A DNA stretch of 64,000 nucleotides from Parabacteroides bouchesdurhonensis (GCF_900186615.1 NZ_LT896588.1:928406-992405); one strand, 5' to 3'. Positions 1 to 10,069 are shown, numbered from the stretch's first letter. The notes: generated by a model not told the origin, from the letters alone. Numbers and translations are program-made.

Positions 1-405
1 ACTCTTGAGCTGGCACAGGGATTATTGTATATGGAAAACCCGAAACCCGCACCGGGCATACAGCAATTGATCAATCAAATTGAACATAAGGTATTTGATA
101 ATATCTCTTTTGCCGGTCCTAGCTGGGTTCCTGAAACTGCTTCTTCCGTAAAGGGTGAACCTATTATGGATCATATCCAGACACATGACGGTTCCAACAC
201 TACCGGAGCAACTGTTGACGATGGTTCATTAGGCCTTGTATCGGCTTATTGCTCATCCGTAATTACCGGAGAACCTATTCAGAATCTGGTAGAGGAAGCC
301 TATTATTCATCCGTTCTGGCATTACTTGGCAACAAGGCAATGGAAGAAAGAGCTGTGATTGAATTCCCCGAAGAATACAAAATACCTTATTCATTTGATG
401 CATAA
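1..405 (+). CDS. Gfo/Idh/MocA-family oxidoreductase, C-terminal part
   Basis: The reading frame is open from the first base, so only about 134 C-terminal residues are present. The pattern (TTGATVDDGSLGLV, then LVEEAYYSSVLALLG and a closing PEEYKIPY) resembles the end of secreted Bacteroidales Gfo/Idh/MocA oxidoreductases, which act on sugars or sugar-like substrates with NAD(P). The N-terminal nucleotide-binding fold lies outside the window. Some relatives are NAD-dependent GH109 glycosidases, and this piece cannot tell the two apart. It ends two bases before the next gene and heads a run of carbohydrate-processing genes, so a role in glycan breakdown is likely by context. Confidence 0.75.
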   Translation, partial: TLELAQGLLYMENPKPAPGIQQLINQIEHKVFDNISFAGPSWVPETASSVKGEPIMDHIQTHDGSNTTGATVDDGSLGLVSAYCSSVITGEPIQNLVEEAYYSSVLALLGNKAMEERAVIEFPEEYKIPYSFDA

Positions 406-407
406 TT

Positions 408-656
408 ATGAAAGACATTAATATTACAATAACGACGAAAAGGCAACGCACCGAAATATTGATATGGGGTGTTTGTTTTGTACTTGCTTTCTTGCTGAAT
501 ATAATTTCTATTATCGTATTCGATACTGAATGGAAAGAACTATTCACACAACTGCTTTGGGTACTTTCTTTAAGTATTGGATTCTATTTCCTAACACTGG
601 CTCTTCGGATAATTTATTGGTTAATTCGTTGCGCTTTCAGCAAGAAACAAAAGTAA
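408..656 (+). CDS. Small two-helix membrane protein, unknown function
   Basis: This 82-residue protein has two hydrophobic stretches, about residues 17-38 and 46-72, and a short basic C-terminal tail (KKQK). It therefore looks like an inner-membrane hairpin protein. I recognise no family. It starts two bases after the stop of the oxidoreductase and ends 13 bases before the beta-helix gene, so it is almost surely translated from the same message. That tight placement, not any motif, is the reason for calling it a real gene. A role in anchoring or assisting the neighbouring enzymes would be a guess. Confidence 0.6.
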   Translation: MKDINITITTKRQRTEILIWGVCFVLAFLLNIISIIVFDTEWKELFTQLLWVLSLSIGFYFLTLALRIIYWLIRCAFSKKQK

Positions 657-669
657 ATACGGATAGAAA

Positions 670-1863
670 ATGAGACAAATATTATTTGCCTTCCTGATCA
701 TTGTGTTTCAGTCTACTATATTATGTGCTGGAGAATTGCAGAGCGTTGAAAATAACGATTGTTCCGTTATCGTTAAACCTGAAGATTTTGAAGGGGAAAA
801 CATATCGGAACAAATCTCCAACGCTCTGGATTTCATAAAAGAATGTAATGGTGGTACTATTCTGTTCAAGGATTCGCCTATCTATCTTATATCGGAAGCT
901 ATAGCTTTACCATCCAACACGAAAATGATTGTTGACGGATGCAAGATAAAACTGGCCGATCAGGTATTTGACAATATCATCCGTTCCGGAAATTTGGATA
1001 TAGACGATAAAGATCCCAATGGTTATGCCAAACAGTTATTGCCTGCCCAAAACATCAAAATTATAGGGATGAACGGAGCAATAATCGAAGGTGCGGAAAA
1101 TTTCTATGAAGGTATAAATCCTAAAACCAAAGTAAAAGAAAAGTGGCTGGGCGATTACTGGGGTTGGAGAAACTTCACAATACTGTTTTCTTATGTAGAT
1201 GGTTTTGAAATATCCGGATTAAAAGTTCAAAAGACTCATAGTTGGGGGATTGTATTGACAAATGGATGTAAAAACGGCCATGTTAATAATATAGACCTGC
1301 ATACTACAGTTAAAAACGGAGATGGAGTAAGTATTATTCAAGGTGGTTCCGATATAGTAATCGAAAATATCACAGGTGAAACATCTGACGATACAATCAT
1401 CCTGGCAGCTTTTGACGAAACACGGTGGAGTAACAATAAATACGTATTCCCTCTTCTTCCTGTAAGATATTCGGATTATTCTTACGGAGGCGACATACAT
1501 GACATTACCTGTCGTAATATTGAGGCATCGGGAGTACATCACGTAATGATTCTGTTGCCTTCGCAACCTAAAATTTACAATATCTATTGCTCCAATATAA
1601 GTGACGGACCAAAAGGAGGAAAAAGGAAAGTAGTACGTATCTACGGAAACGGACAGTATGGACAAGGCTTTAAACCGGGAAACATATACAATATCTTCAT
1701 GAATGATATTCGTTCTTACAAAGCAGATATAGCACTGGAATTCCTTGCTCCTGTATACAACTCCCATTTCAACAAGATTACACAACTTAATCCAAAAGGC
1801 AAGGATGTTCAGACTGATCCGGGGAATATAAATGTAAAGATCACCAATTCTGTAAAAAAATAA
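670..1863 (+). CDS. Secreted right-handed parallel beta-helix protein (GH28/pectate-lyase-like)
   Basis: The 397-residue product begins with a signal peptide (about residues 1-20, ending near LCAG). The body shows the repeating short-strand pattern of a right-handed parallel beta-helix: IIGMNGAIIEG, FEISGLKVQKTHSWGIVLTNG, GHVNNIDLHT, DIVIENITGETSDD. The KNGDGVSI and SDDTII segments resemble the acidic active-site strands of polygalacturonase-type (GH28) enzymes, but the full GH28 motif set is not evident. A glycan-cleaving role on uronic-acid-rich or similar polymers fits the neighbouring lyase and SusCD pair. The exact reaction is unknown; a non-catalytic beta-helix is also possible. Confidence 0.7.
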   Translation: MRQILFAFLIIVFQSTILCAGELQSVENNDCSVIVKPEDFEGENISEQISNALDFIKECNGGTILFKDSPIYLISEAIALPSNTKMIVDGCKIKLADQVFDNIIRSGNLDIDDKDPNGYAKQLLPAQNIKIIGMNGAIIEGAENFYEGINPKTKVKEKWLGDYWGWRNFTILFSYVDGFEISGLKVQKTHSWGIVLTNGCKNGHVNNIDLHTTVKNGDGVSIIQGGSDIVIENITGETSDDTIILAAFDETRWSNNKYVFPLLPVRYSDYSYGGDIHDITCRNIEASGVHHVMILLPSQPKIYNIYCSNISDGPKGGKRKVVRIYGNGQYGQGFKPGNIYNIFMNDIRSYKADIALEFLAPVYNSHFNKITQLNPKGKDVQTDPGNINVKITNSVKK

Positions 1864-1896
1864 GATAAAGAATAAAGCTGAAAATTACAGTAAACA

Positions 1897-4644
1897 ATGA
1901 ATAAATGTAAAAACCACATATTGTTTTTTTTTGTTTCACTGATATTCACGTTATCAGTTCCAGCTCTATCTGCAAAGAATTATTCTTTGCAGAAGAGAGC
2001 TGCGAATAACGAAAAATATAGCGTAACATTAACTGTTGAGAATGCTAAGAGTAATAAGAAAACCACAAAAATAATACAGAAAACGTCCTCTAAAGTGAAA
2101 TTATTGACTCTGAAAGAAGGAGTAAATGAAAGAGTCAGCAATGATACCGAAACCGATCCTGATATAATATACAAAATAACCGTTCCGGAAAACGGGCAAT
2201 ACAATCTATTTGCAGATGTCGTAAGACATGAAGAAATCAAATCCGGAATGAAAGTAGAAACGCGTTTGGCAAAACTCCAGATAGATAATCAACGTGTAAC
2301 CAGACGTATTGTTTCTAATCTTCATGAATATACAGGACACAACCTTGGCATATTCAATCTGAAACCAGAACAGGAACTTAAAATCTGGTTACCGGAGGGA
2401 ATTTCTTTCCAGGCAATCAGGATAGAAAAATACATTCCATTTGAGGTACCGACAGAAGCAGCCAATTATGTTCCCGCTGTCACCCCTTCGGTAGACAGAC
2501 CTCGCTTATGGGTTAACAAGGATAATTTATCCGAAATAAAAGCAAGACTGACAAAAGGAGAGAACCTTCCTTTATGGCAGGAAGTAGAAAAAAAAGCCAA
2601 AGAGCCATATCCATTCAAATTTGATATACGAAAGGAAATATTCCATCAGGACAAACTGGAAGACATAGCAATTATCAAAGCATTTTATTATCTCATGACA
2701 GGTGACCGCACTGTTGGGAACGAAGTTGTCCGTCTGATGACAAACTATTTATCTGTTCTTGAGTTCGGTAATGTCAGATATGGAGATATTACAAGAGAAA
2801 TCGGGAAATCAATATATACGGCAGCTATTACTTACGACTGGTGCTATAATCTTCTAAGCGAAAATGACAAGCAGGTCTTATACGACAATATGATGCGTTT
2901 AGCTCCGGAAATGGAAATAGGATGGCCTCCTTTCAAAGAGAATGTCGTAAACGGACATGCAAATGAAGCCCAGGTTAACCGGGATTTTCTGACAATGAGT
3001 ATTGCCATATACGATAAAGACCCCGAACCTTATCGCTATATTTCCTATCTGCTCCTAGAGAAACTACTGCCAATGAGAGCATTTGAATACCAATCTCCCC
3101 GTCATAATCAAGGATTTGATTACGGAGCATATAGGCATGGCTGGGAAATGCATGCGGCATGGTTGTTTTACAGGATGACAGGAGTTCGCATATTTAACGA
3201 TAATATTGCCGACTTACGAAAATACTGGTTATACATGCGTCTTCCCGATGGATTAAGATTTTATGACGGAGACAAATTCGGAGCTACTCATGTAGCCTTT
3301 CCGGAAACATTATTGCTAGACTATGCGTACGCTAACGATCCTGTTACAAAAGGAGAGTTTGAACGTCGTGGCGGATTTAAAAGAGCGATAGACAATCCTG
3401 TTCTTTTCTTATTGCTAAACAATCCTGATTTAAAACCGGATACTTGTTTGGATTCTCTTCCGCAATCTATAGATTTCGGTCCGGTGCTTGGCAGTATGAT
3501 TGCAAGAACCGGTTGGAACATGGACAAAACAAGCAACGATGTCGTTGCTGAAATCAGAGGCGGCGGTTACCACTTCGGAAATCACCAGCATGCTAATGCC
3601 GGATCATTCCAAATTTACTATCGCGGGCCACAAATTGTCAATCTGGGAGTATATATGGCTTACGGTACTCCGTATGATTTTAACTTCTATAAAAGATCGG
3701 TATCTCATAATATGATGTTAGTTAAAGATCCTGATGAGAAACTGGCACCCAGAACAAATATGAATGACGGAGGAAGCAGGTTTAACCAAAAAACTCCAAG
3801 AACCCCTTATGAAGTACAGAACGATCCTTGGTTTGATTATGGCACAGTGTTATCCACTGATTTTGAAGAAAATACTCAGAAGCCATCGTACAGTTATTTC
3901 AAAGCAGACCTTACTGCTGCTTATTACAGCAAAGTAAGTAACTATACCCGCAGTTTCTGTTTTCTTAATTTAAACCGGGAAGATATTCCGGCTGCGGTAA
4001 TATTAGCAGATGATATGATCACTTCGAAAGAAAACTTCGAAAAATACTGGAAAATAAATACATTCAATGAACCTGTTCGCTCCGGTTCGAACATTGTGTT
4101 GCATAACGGTAGTAATGGATTTACAGGTAATACTTATATTAATATGTTACTTCCGTTACCTGAGAACAGAGAAATTGAAATTTCCAGTTTAAAAGATTCA
4201 TCAACTGTATTAGGACCTCAATATCAAATAAAATCGACACGTCCTGAAGCAGGAGGTTACCAGGTAGTTGCATATCCGAAGGAAAATAAAAAGCAGAATC
4301 GTTTTCTTACAGTTTTCCAAATGACAGCAGATGACACAAAACCTCTACCTGTAGATTTTTCGGAGAAGGACGGTAAATATATCATTCGTCTGCAAGATCG
4401 GATAGTATGTATGAGTTCCGGTTATGAACAAATACAGAAACCATTTACATTAACCGTTGATCAGGATTCTGAATTTCAAATTTTAATTGCTGATCTGAAA
4501 CCCGGATTTTGGAATATACAAGACGAGAAGAATAAAATTAATTTAAATTTCAAAGTAAAAGTAGGAAAAAACACGATCTTCTTCAAAAGTGGAAAAGGGA
4601 AATATACTATTACTCCGGGCAGATCTTATGAATTCGGCAAATAA
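1897..4644 (+). CDS. Heparinase II/III-family polysaccharide lyase
   Basis: This 915-residue secreted protein has an N-terminal signal peptide, a beta-sandwich-like first part (to about residue 195), an alpha-helical toroid with NGHANEAQVN (about residue 350) and QGFDYGAYRHGWEMH (about 402), and then the heparinase II/III-like beta domain. The latter carries YHFGNHQHANAGSFQIYYRG, with H563 and H565, followed by a long C-terminal sandwich. The family cleaves uronic-acid-containing polymers such as heparan sulfate, alginate or related glycans by beta-elimination; H and Y residues in the toroid are the usual catalytic pair. No sulfatase lies in view, so the substrate cannot be fixed. It lies 33 bases after the beta-helix gene in the same direction. 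Confidence 0.85.
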   Translation: MNKCKNHILFFFVSLIFTLSVPALSAKNYSLQKRAANNEKYSVTLTVENAKSNKKTTKIIQKTSSKVKLLTLKEGVNERVSNDTETDPDIIYKITVPENGQYNLFADVVRHEEIKSGMKVETRLAKLQIDNQRVTRRIVSNLHEYTGHNLGIFNLKPEQELKIWLPEGISFQAIRIEKYIPFEVPTEAANYVPAVTPSVDRPRLWVNKDNLSEIKARLTKGENLPLWQEVEKKAKEPYPFKFDIRKEIFHQDKLEDIAIIKAFYYLMTGDRTVGNEVVRLMTNYLSVLEFGNVRYGDITREIGKSIYTAAITYDWCYNLLSENDKQVLYDNMMRLAPEMEIGWPPFKENVVNGHANEAQVNRDFLTMSIAIYDKDPEPYRYISYLLLEKLLPMRAFEYQSPRHNQGFDYGAYRHGWEMHAAWLFYRMTGVRIFNDNIADLRKYWLYMRLPDGLRFYDGDKFGATHVAFPETLLLDYAYANDPVTKGEFERRGGFKRAIDNPVLFLLLNNPDLKPDTCLDSLPQSIDFGPVLGSMIARTGWNMDKTSNDVVAEIRGGGYHFGNHQHANAGSFQIYYRGPQIVNLGVYMAYGTPYDFNFYKRSVSHNMMLVKDPDEKLAPRTNMNDGGSRFNQKTPRTPYEVQNDPWFDYGTVLSTDFEENTQKPSYSYFKADLTAAYYSKVSNYTRSFCFLNLNREDIPAAVILADDMITSKENFEKYWKINTFNEPVRSGSNIVLHNGSNGFTGNTYINMLLPLPENREIEISSLKDSSTVLGPQYQIKSTRPEAGGYQVVAYPKENKKQNRFLTVFQMTADDTKPLPVDFSEKDGKYIIRLQDRIVCMSSGYEQIQKPFTLTVDQDSEFQILIADLKPGFWNIQDEKNKINLNFKVKVGKNTIFFKSGKGKYTITPGRSYEFGK

Positions 4645-4968
4645 TCCCATATCTATTTAATTATCACAAATTTTCACCTAAGACAATCGAAGTTAAAAAT
4701 GACGTAATATGAGGTTTATTTGGCTTGATTATAGCATTATTAAGGTTGAATAATCAATATTTTTGTCAATACAATGATGTGTCACAAACATTACAAATGT
4801 TTTACAGAATCTATTGATAGTTAAAAAAGAATAAACATAATATAATTAATATGAGTAAAAAATAAACAAATGTATTCCTGAAAAATAATGTTTTATACAT
4901 TATCTAATCTGTCGATATTAACGATATCAATAAAACCGTAATCTAATTATTTATAATTGTATGACAAT
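4645..4968 (+). promoter_or_regulatory. AT-rich leader upstream of the SusC gene
   Basis: This 324-base stretch has no convincing gene. It is very AT-rich and separates the lyase from the SusC gene. A TATTTTTG match to the Bacteroides -7 box sits at 4758-4765, but no TTTG lies at the correct distance upstream (the nearest is at 4719-4722), and it would leave a leader of about 200 bases. The SusC/SusD pair may therefore have its own promoter here, or may be read from upstream through a long leader. No strong terminator hairpin was seen after the lyase. Confidence 0.35.
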
Positions 4969-7900
4969 ATGAAAAACTGCAAGAATCTTATTCTAGGAGC
5001 ATTTGTTTGCTCGGCAATGTTGGAGGCATCCAGCGTTCCTGTTTTTGCGACTAATAATGAAACAGCGCAAAGCAGTGTGATTGGAATATTATCATCCTCT
5101 CCGACACAACAGAAAAAACTGCAAGGAAGTGTCAAGGATGAGTACGGAACACCTCTTACAGGAGCAAGCGTTGCTGTAAAAGGAACCACTAATGGAACTA
5201 TAACAGATATTGACGGAAACTTTTCTTTGATGGCCGATCCCGGTTCAATAATCGTTATTACTTATTTAGGTTACCACCCTCAGGAAATCAAAGTAGATTC
5301 AAAAAGCAATTACAACATTGTGCTGATCGAAAATTCACAAATGATTGACGACGTTGTGGTTGTTGGATACGGTACAATGAAAAAACAAAATTTGACCGGC
5401 GCCGTATCAGCTGTCAGATTCGACGAATCAATAACCAGTCGTCCTACAATGAATCTGTCTTCCGCTTTAACAGGATTAAGTGCAGGTTTGAACATCTCTC
5501 AAACATCAGCACAACCCGGATCAGAAGAAGTTAGTATTCTGGTAAGAGGTAAAGGAACAATGAACGACGCTTCACCTTTAGTTATTATTGATGGTGTACC
5601 CGGAGCACTGAACGATGTTAATCCAAACGATGTGGAAAGCGTGTCTGTACTTAAGGACGCATCATCTTCTGCTATTTACGGTTCCAGAGCAGCAAACGGT
5701 GTTATTCTGGTTACTACCAAAAGAGGAAAAGAAGGCAAAACCAGTGTTTCTTATAATGGTTACGTAGGTTGGCAAAGTGCTGCGAAAGACATCGACTTCA
5801 TAAGCGACATGGCTACTCACATGAGCCTGGTAAATGAGGCAGAAGGCTTTGAGAAATATCCGAGCAGCACGATTGACCAATGGAGAAAAGAATCTGCAGC
5901 GGGTAATCCACTATATCCGAACACCGATTGGTACGATGAAATGCTAAAGACCTCTATTTTAACGGAACATAATCTGACTGTAAGAGGAGGTAGTGAGAAA
6001 ATGAATTATTCATTATCTCTTGGTTACCTGGACAATCAGGGAATTATTGATAACTCAGGTTCTAAAAAGTATTCATTCCGCTTAAATGTAGATTCCAAGG
6101 TAAACAGTTGGTTGGATATGGGAGCAAACGTGTTTGGTTCATGGAAAGACACCAAACCTATTGATACAAATACGTTTTTCAGCTATATCAGAGGTACAAC
6201 TCCTGGAGTTATTCCTCAATATGAAGACGGACGCTACGGTGGAACAATGTTTAAAGACATGGTAGAAGTAAGCAACCCGAGAGCTTATGTTGATAACATA
6301 CGAGGCAATTACCAACGGCAAAAGTTAGGACTGAAGTTCTATGGCAAGGTGAAGTTCCTGAAATTCTTTGAATGGGAAAGCAGCTTTGGCTTTAACTATG
6401 ACAACAGATATAATTGGGAATATACAAACCCCTACTCTTTATGGGATTTCCAATCAGGCTATGAATATCAGCCCAAATCCAACATAGATAAATTAATGAA
6501 TGGAACAAGAAGAGATTATTCAACCATACTGAATACCCTTTTACGTTTCAACTATTCACTGAATAAAGAGCATAACTTTGCCGTGTTAGTTGGTTTCGAC
6601 CAGCAATATAACCGCATGGATAAATTCGATGCAAAGAAAAGCGATATACTCGGAAATGATGCCATATACATCATGGATGCCGGTGTTGAAAACGAAGCTA
6701 TAACAGGATCGGGAACGGATGATGCCCTTCGCTCTTATTTCGGACGTATTAATTACGATTACAAAGGAAAATATCTATTGGATATCAACGCCCGTTATGA
6801 TGGTTCTTCCAGATTTTCGAGAGATAACAGATGGGGATTCTTCCCGTCATTCTCTGCAGGTTGGAGACTTAGCGAAGAGTCTTTTGCACAATCTCTGAAA
6901 ACTGTTTTTGATGACATCAAGATCAGAGGTTCATGGGGTAAGCTAGGTAACAACAGAATCGGAGACTATGCCTACCAAATTGTGTATGGTTCACAACTAT
7001 ATCCCTTTGGCGGACAACTTCAACAAGGTGTAGCACCGAAAGATTTGGCTAACAGCAAGATCAAATGGGAAACAACAGCAATCACCAATATTGGTTTAGA
7101 CTTGGTTCTATTAAACAACAGACTATCTGTTAGTGCTGAATATTACAGCAAAAAAACCAGCGACATCCTGACACGTATTCCTATTCCATTGACAATGGGT
7201 AACTTCCAACCACCTTGGCAGAATATAGCAGAAATGACTAATAAAGGTGTGGAATTACAAGCTACATACCACGGAAACGTAGGAAAAGATTTCTCATACA
7301 GCATCAGCGGTAACCTGTCTACTATAAAGAATGAGGTAACCAAATTCAATGGCGACAAATCCATTGATAAAGCAAATATCATCATGGAAGGCAAACCGTA
7401 CAACAGCTTCTATGTACTTGAAGTAGATCATATCATACAAGACCAGGCTGAAATAGACCAGTTACTGGCCGATGGATACACATTTGGTAGCGATATAGGC
7501 AGTACACCCAAACCCGGTGATTTCTTATATAAGAATACGAATGACGACAAAGTCTTCAATTTGGACGACCGTGTAGTTAAAGACTATTCGGCACTTCCTA
7601 AACTAACCTATGGTATCAGCATCAGTGCTGCTTACAAGGATTTCGATTTCAACATTGTAGGACAAGGCATAGGTAACGTAAAAGGCTATTGGGGTAATGA
7701 CGGATTTAACACGTTCAATATCAACGAAGGCTTCCTTATAAGAGAAAATGTATTGAACCATTGGACTCCGGAAAACAAATCAACCGCATATCCACGTTTG
7801 CAAACATCAGGTTCAGCACTGAACACAGTATATAGCGATTATTGGTTATACAACACTTCTTATTTCAGAATCAAGTCCATACAAATTGGATATACTCTAC

Positions 7901-8064
7901 CAAGAAGACTGACATCCACCTTCCTGGTTGACAGACTGAGAGTATATACAAACCTTGAGAATTACTTTACCTTTACAAGTTTCGACGGATACAACCCTGA
8001 AAACACAGGCATAGCTTATCCGTTAATGAAGCAATGGGTAGTTGGTTTAAACGTAACTTTTTAA
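4969..8064 (+). CDS. SusC-like TonB-dependent outer-membrane transporter
   Basis: About 1031 residues. Order of parts: signal peptide; a carboxypeptidase-regulatory-like domain (KLQGSVKDEYGTPLTGASV through YLGYHPQEIKV); a TonB-box-like segment (DDVVVVGYGTMKKQNLTGAV); a plug domain (IRGKGTMND-type, GVPGALNDVNPNDVESVSVLK); and a 22-strand barrel ending in an aromatic C-terminus (VVGLNVTF). The TTG at 4957 is an alternative start, but the ATG at 4969 gives a normal basic signal peptide and is preferred. With the SusD protein 11 bases downstream it should form the glycan-import complex that takes up oligosaccharides released by the upstream lyase and beta-helix protein. Confidence 0.95.
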   Translation: MKNCKNLILGAFVCSAMLEASSVPVFATNNETAQSSVIGILSSSPTQQKKLQGSVKDEYGTPLTGASVAVKGTTNGTITDIDGNFSLMADPGSIIVITYLGYHPQEIKVDSKSNYNIVLIENSQMIDDVVVVGYGTMKKQNLTGAVSAVRFDESITSRPTMNLSSALTGLSAGLNISQTSAQPGSEEVSILVRGKGTMNDASPLVIIDGVPGALNDVNPNDVESVSVLKDASSSAIYGSRAANGVILVTTKRGKEGKTSVSYNGYVGWQSAAKDIDFISDMATHMSLVNEAEGFEKYPSSTIDQWRKESAAGNPLYPNTDWYDEMLKTSILTEHNLTVRGGSEKMNYSLSLGYLDNQGIIDNSGSKKYSFRLNVDSKVNSWLDMGANVFGSWKDTKPIDTNTFFSYIRGTTPGVIPQYEDGRYGGTMFKDMVEVSNPRAYVDNIRGNYQRQKLGLKFYGKVKFLKFFEWESSFGFNYDNRYNWEYTNPYSLWDFQSGYEYQPKSNIDKLMNGTRRDYSTILNTLLRFNYSLNKEHNFAVLVGFDQQYNRMDKFDAKKSDILGNDAIYIMDAGVENEAITGSGTDDALRSYFGRINYDYKGKYLLDINARYDGSSRFSRDNRWGFFPSFSAGWRLSEESFAQSLKTVFDDIKIRGSWGKLGNNRIGDYAYQIVYGSQLYPFGGQLQQGVAPKDLANSKIKWETTAITNIGLDLVLLNNRLSVSAEYYSKKTSDILTRIPIPLTMGNFQPPWQNIAEMTNKGVELQATYHGNVGKDFSYSISGNLSTIKNEVTKFNGDKSIDKANIIMEGKPYNSFYVLEVDHIIQDQAEIDQLLADGYTFGSDIGSTPKPGDFLYKNTNDDKVFNLDDRVVKDYSALPKLTYGISISAAYKDFDFNIVGQGIGNVKGYWGNDGFNTFNINEGFLIRENVLNHWTPENKSTAYPRLQTSGSALNTVYSDYWLYNTSYFRIKSIQIGYTLPRRLTSTFLVDRLRVYTNLENYFTFTSFDGYNPENTGIAYPLMKQWVVGLNVTF

Positions 8065-8075
8065 ATGAATAAGAT

Positions 8076-9680
8076 ATGAAAAAGATAATAACATCAATCA
8101 TAGCATCTGTATTCTTCCTGTCCTCTTGTAGTGATTTTCTGGACAGGAACTCATTGGTCGGGCTGTCGGAAGGTGACTTCTGGAAATCGCAGGAAGATGC
8201 AATAATGGGTGTGAACTCATTATATAATACCAACCGTGAATTTACGAACAGTATCGTAATATATGGCATGATGGACGACTTCACAGATATTGCGTACCAA
8301 TCATGGGCCACCGGATTAACTACCGGTAATTTCCCTACCAATGCCGTATTCTACGAAACCTCATGGGGTATATTCTATAAAGGTATCTATCGTGCAAACA
8401 CGGCTATCAAGCAGATACCGGGTATTGAGATGAACGAGACAATGAAAAACCGCACATTAGGAGAAGCTAAATTCTTCCGCGGTTACTTCTACTTCAAATT
8501 ATGGGATTATTTCGGAGGAGTGCCTCTTTATGACTATCCGATGAACATTGACGAAGCATACGAACCTCGTAACAGTGAACAGGAAGTATATGAATTTATC
8601 GTGAAAGACATGACTGATGCCATCTCTCTATTGCCTGAAAGTTATGGACAGTCAGATAAAGGACGCGCTACAAAGTGGGCTGCTCTGGCTATGAGAGGTA
8701 AAGCACATTTATGGGCTAAGCAATATGCGAAAGCAGCTGCCGACTTCAAAGAACTTATGGAGAACAGCGACCGGAAATTAGTGGATGACTATCATACATT
8801 ATTCCGTGTAGCAGGAAACAATAACAGTGAAGTGATTTTCGACGTTCAATATGTAGCCGAATCCGGTCATGGAATAGCCACAGACCGTAACTACGGTAAT
8901 GCAGGAGGAGCAACAAGCGGTTCACAACGTACCCGTCCTACTCCGGAACTGGTAAATGCTTTCGAAATGATTGACGGTACTCCTTTCGACTTCAAGAATT
9001 ATAAAAATGCACAAGGAACAACTTTCGATCCGAACAATCCGGAAGACTGGAATGATGAAGCTTCTGTTAGAAAATTATTTGAAAACAGAGATCCCCGTTT
9101 ACATAAAGCAATAATAGTTCCCTGGTCTGAATTTGAAGGTAAATCAGGAACTCTTCTATACAAATTCCCTGTAGACAAAACAGACCCTAATGCTCTTGTT
9201 CCGGTTTGGGCAAACGGTAGCTATTCATGGAGAAAGTTTGTAGAAACAGGTTCCGTATATACATTACAAGACAATATGCCTCTGAACTTCCCACTTATTC
9301 GTTTAGCCGACGTTATGCTGATGTATGCAGAAGCTCAAAACGAAGCAGTCGGAGCCGACCAGTCTGTATATGACGCAGTAAATACCGTTCGTAAAAGAGC
9401 CGGCGTAAAGGAACTTCCTGCCGGATTGAGCCAAAGTCAAATGCGTGAAAGAATATATCATGAAAGAATGGTAGAACTTTGCGGTGAAGGACAAAGATAT
9501 TCAGACATTCGCAGATGGAAAATAGCTAAAGATGTAGTAGACGGTGTTTGGATGACCGAATTTACAGGTGTAAAAATCCGCCAGAGAGGTTTCCCTGACA
9601 ACTACTACTTATGGCCGATTCCTCAGAAAGAAATGGATTTGAATCCTAATCTGGTACAGAACCCGGGATGGAGTGAATAA
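8076..9680 (+). CDS. SusD/RagB-family glycan-binding lipoprotein
   Basis: The 534-residue protein starts with a lipoprotein signal whose lipobox is LSSC (Cys18), followed by SDFLDRNSL, the usual SusD opening. The TPR-like middle (AKFFRGYFYFKLWDYFGGVPLYD) and the C-terminal RHERMVEL-type segment (IYHERMVELCGEGQRYSDIRRW) with a final WPIPQKEMDLNPNLVQNPGW are typical of the RagB/SusD family. It sits on the cell surface as a lid over the SusC barrel and binds glycan. It is the last gene of the operon and is followed by a good terminator. Confidence 0.95.
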   Translation: MKKIITSIIASVFFLSSCSDFLDRNSLVGLSEGDFWKSQEDAIMGVNSLYNTNREFTNSIVIYGMMDDFTDIAYQSWATGLTTGNFPTNAVFYETSWGIFYKGIYRANTAIKQIPGIEMNETMKNRTLGEAKFFRGYFYFKLWDYFGGVPLYDYPMNIDEAYEPRNSEQEVYEFIVKDMTDAISLLPESYGQSDKGRATKWAALAMRGKAHLWAKQYAKAAADFKELMENSDRKLVDDYHTLFRVAGNNNSEVIFDVQYVAESGHGIATDRNYGNAGGATSGSQRTRPTPELVNAFEMIDGTPFDFKNYKNAQGTTFDPNNPEDWNDEASVRKLFENRDPRLHKAIIVPWSEFEGKSGTLLYKFPVDKTDPNALVPVWANGSYSWRKFVETGSVYTLQDNMPLNFPLIRLADVMLMYAEAQNEAVGADQSVYDAVNTVRKRAGVKELPAGLSQSQMRERIYHERMVELCGEGQRYSDIRRWKIAKDVVDGVWMTEFTGVKIRQRGFPDNYYLWPIPQKEMDLNPNLVQNPGWSE

Positions 9681-9715
9681 ACTATGTAATTAGACAGGAT
9701 TAGCATACAAGGGAA

Positions 9716-9757
9716 AGACCGTACCGAGAAATTTCATTTCCGGTGCGGTTCTTTTTT
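9716..9757 (+). terminator. Rho-independent terminator of the SusCD operon
   Basis: A 9-bp stem, ACCGTACCG at 9718-9726 against CGGTGCGGT at 9741-9749 (one G-U type pair), is followed by a T-rich run at 9750-9757. It lies 36 bases after the SusD stop codon. Confidence 0.8.
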
Positions 9758-9890
9758 ATAAATAGAACGGATCAACATTCAGGGATATTACTATAATAAT
9801 CAATCGTTTAACATCAAAACTGAAAGGTTGAAGAGTTTAATTAAAAAAACATATCAATCTATCTATTTAAAGGATATATCTTTTGAACTT

Positions 9891-9972
9891 AAAAGTCCCG
9901 TCTTAACATTTCAAAAGAGCTGACTTTTGAAATGTTAAGACGGGACTTTTCATATCAAAGGTCAGCTCTTTT
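9891..9972. repeat. Nested inverted repeats able to form alternative hairpins
   Basis: Positions 9891-9917 and 9924-9950 are a perfect 27-bp inverted repeat with a 6-base loop. The sequence 9913-9930 also pairs with 9955-9972 over 18 positions with one wobble, and this second pairing overlaps the end, loop and start of the first stem. The two structures exclude each other, or could give a pseudoknot through the loop. It lies in a 389-base gene-free gap (9681-10069) between the SusD terminator and a convergent porin gene. The rest of the gap shows nothing else. It could be a two-way terminator, a small RNA, or a decayed mobile repeat. Confidence 0.75.
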
Positions 9973-10069
9973 AAAAACCGTCCTCTGCAGGATGAAAATA
10001 AAAGACAATAATTAACAAACAAGCCGGTTATTCGGCCTGTTATGCAAAGATTGTTAAATAAATTATTCC

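Noticed and set aside
1219-1785. 188-codon antisense frame opposite the beta-helix gene
   Set aside because: Shadow of a well-supported gene.
4957-4968. TTG start of the SusC gene
   Set aside because: The ATG four codons later gives a normal signal peptide.
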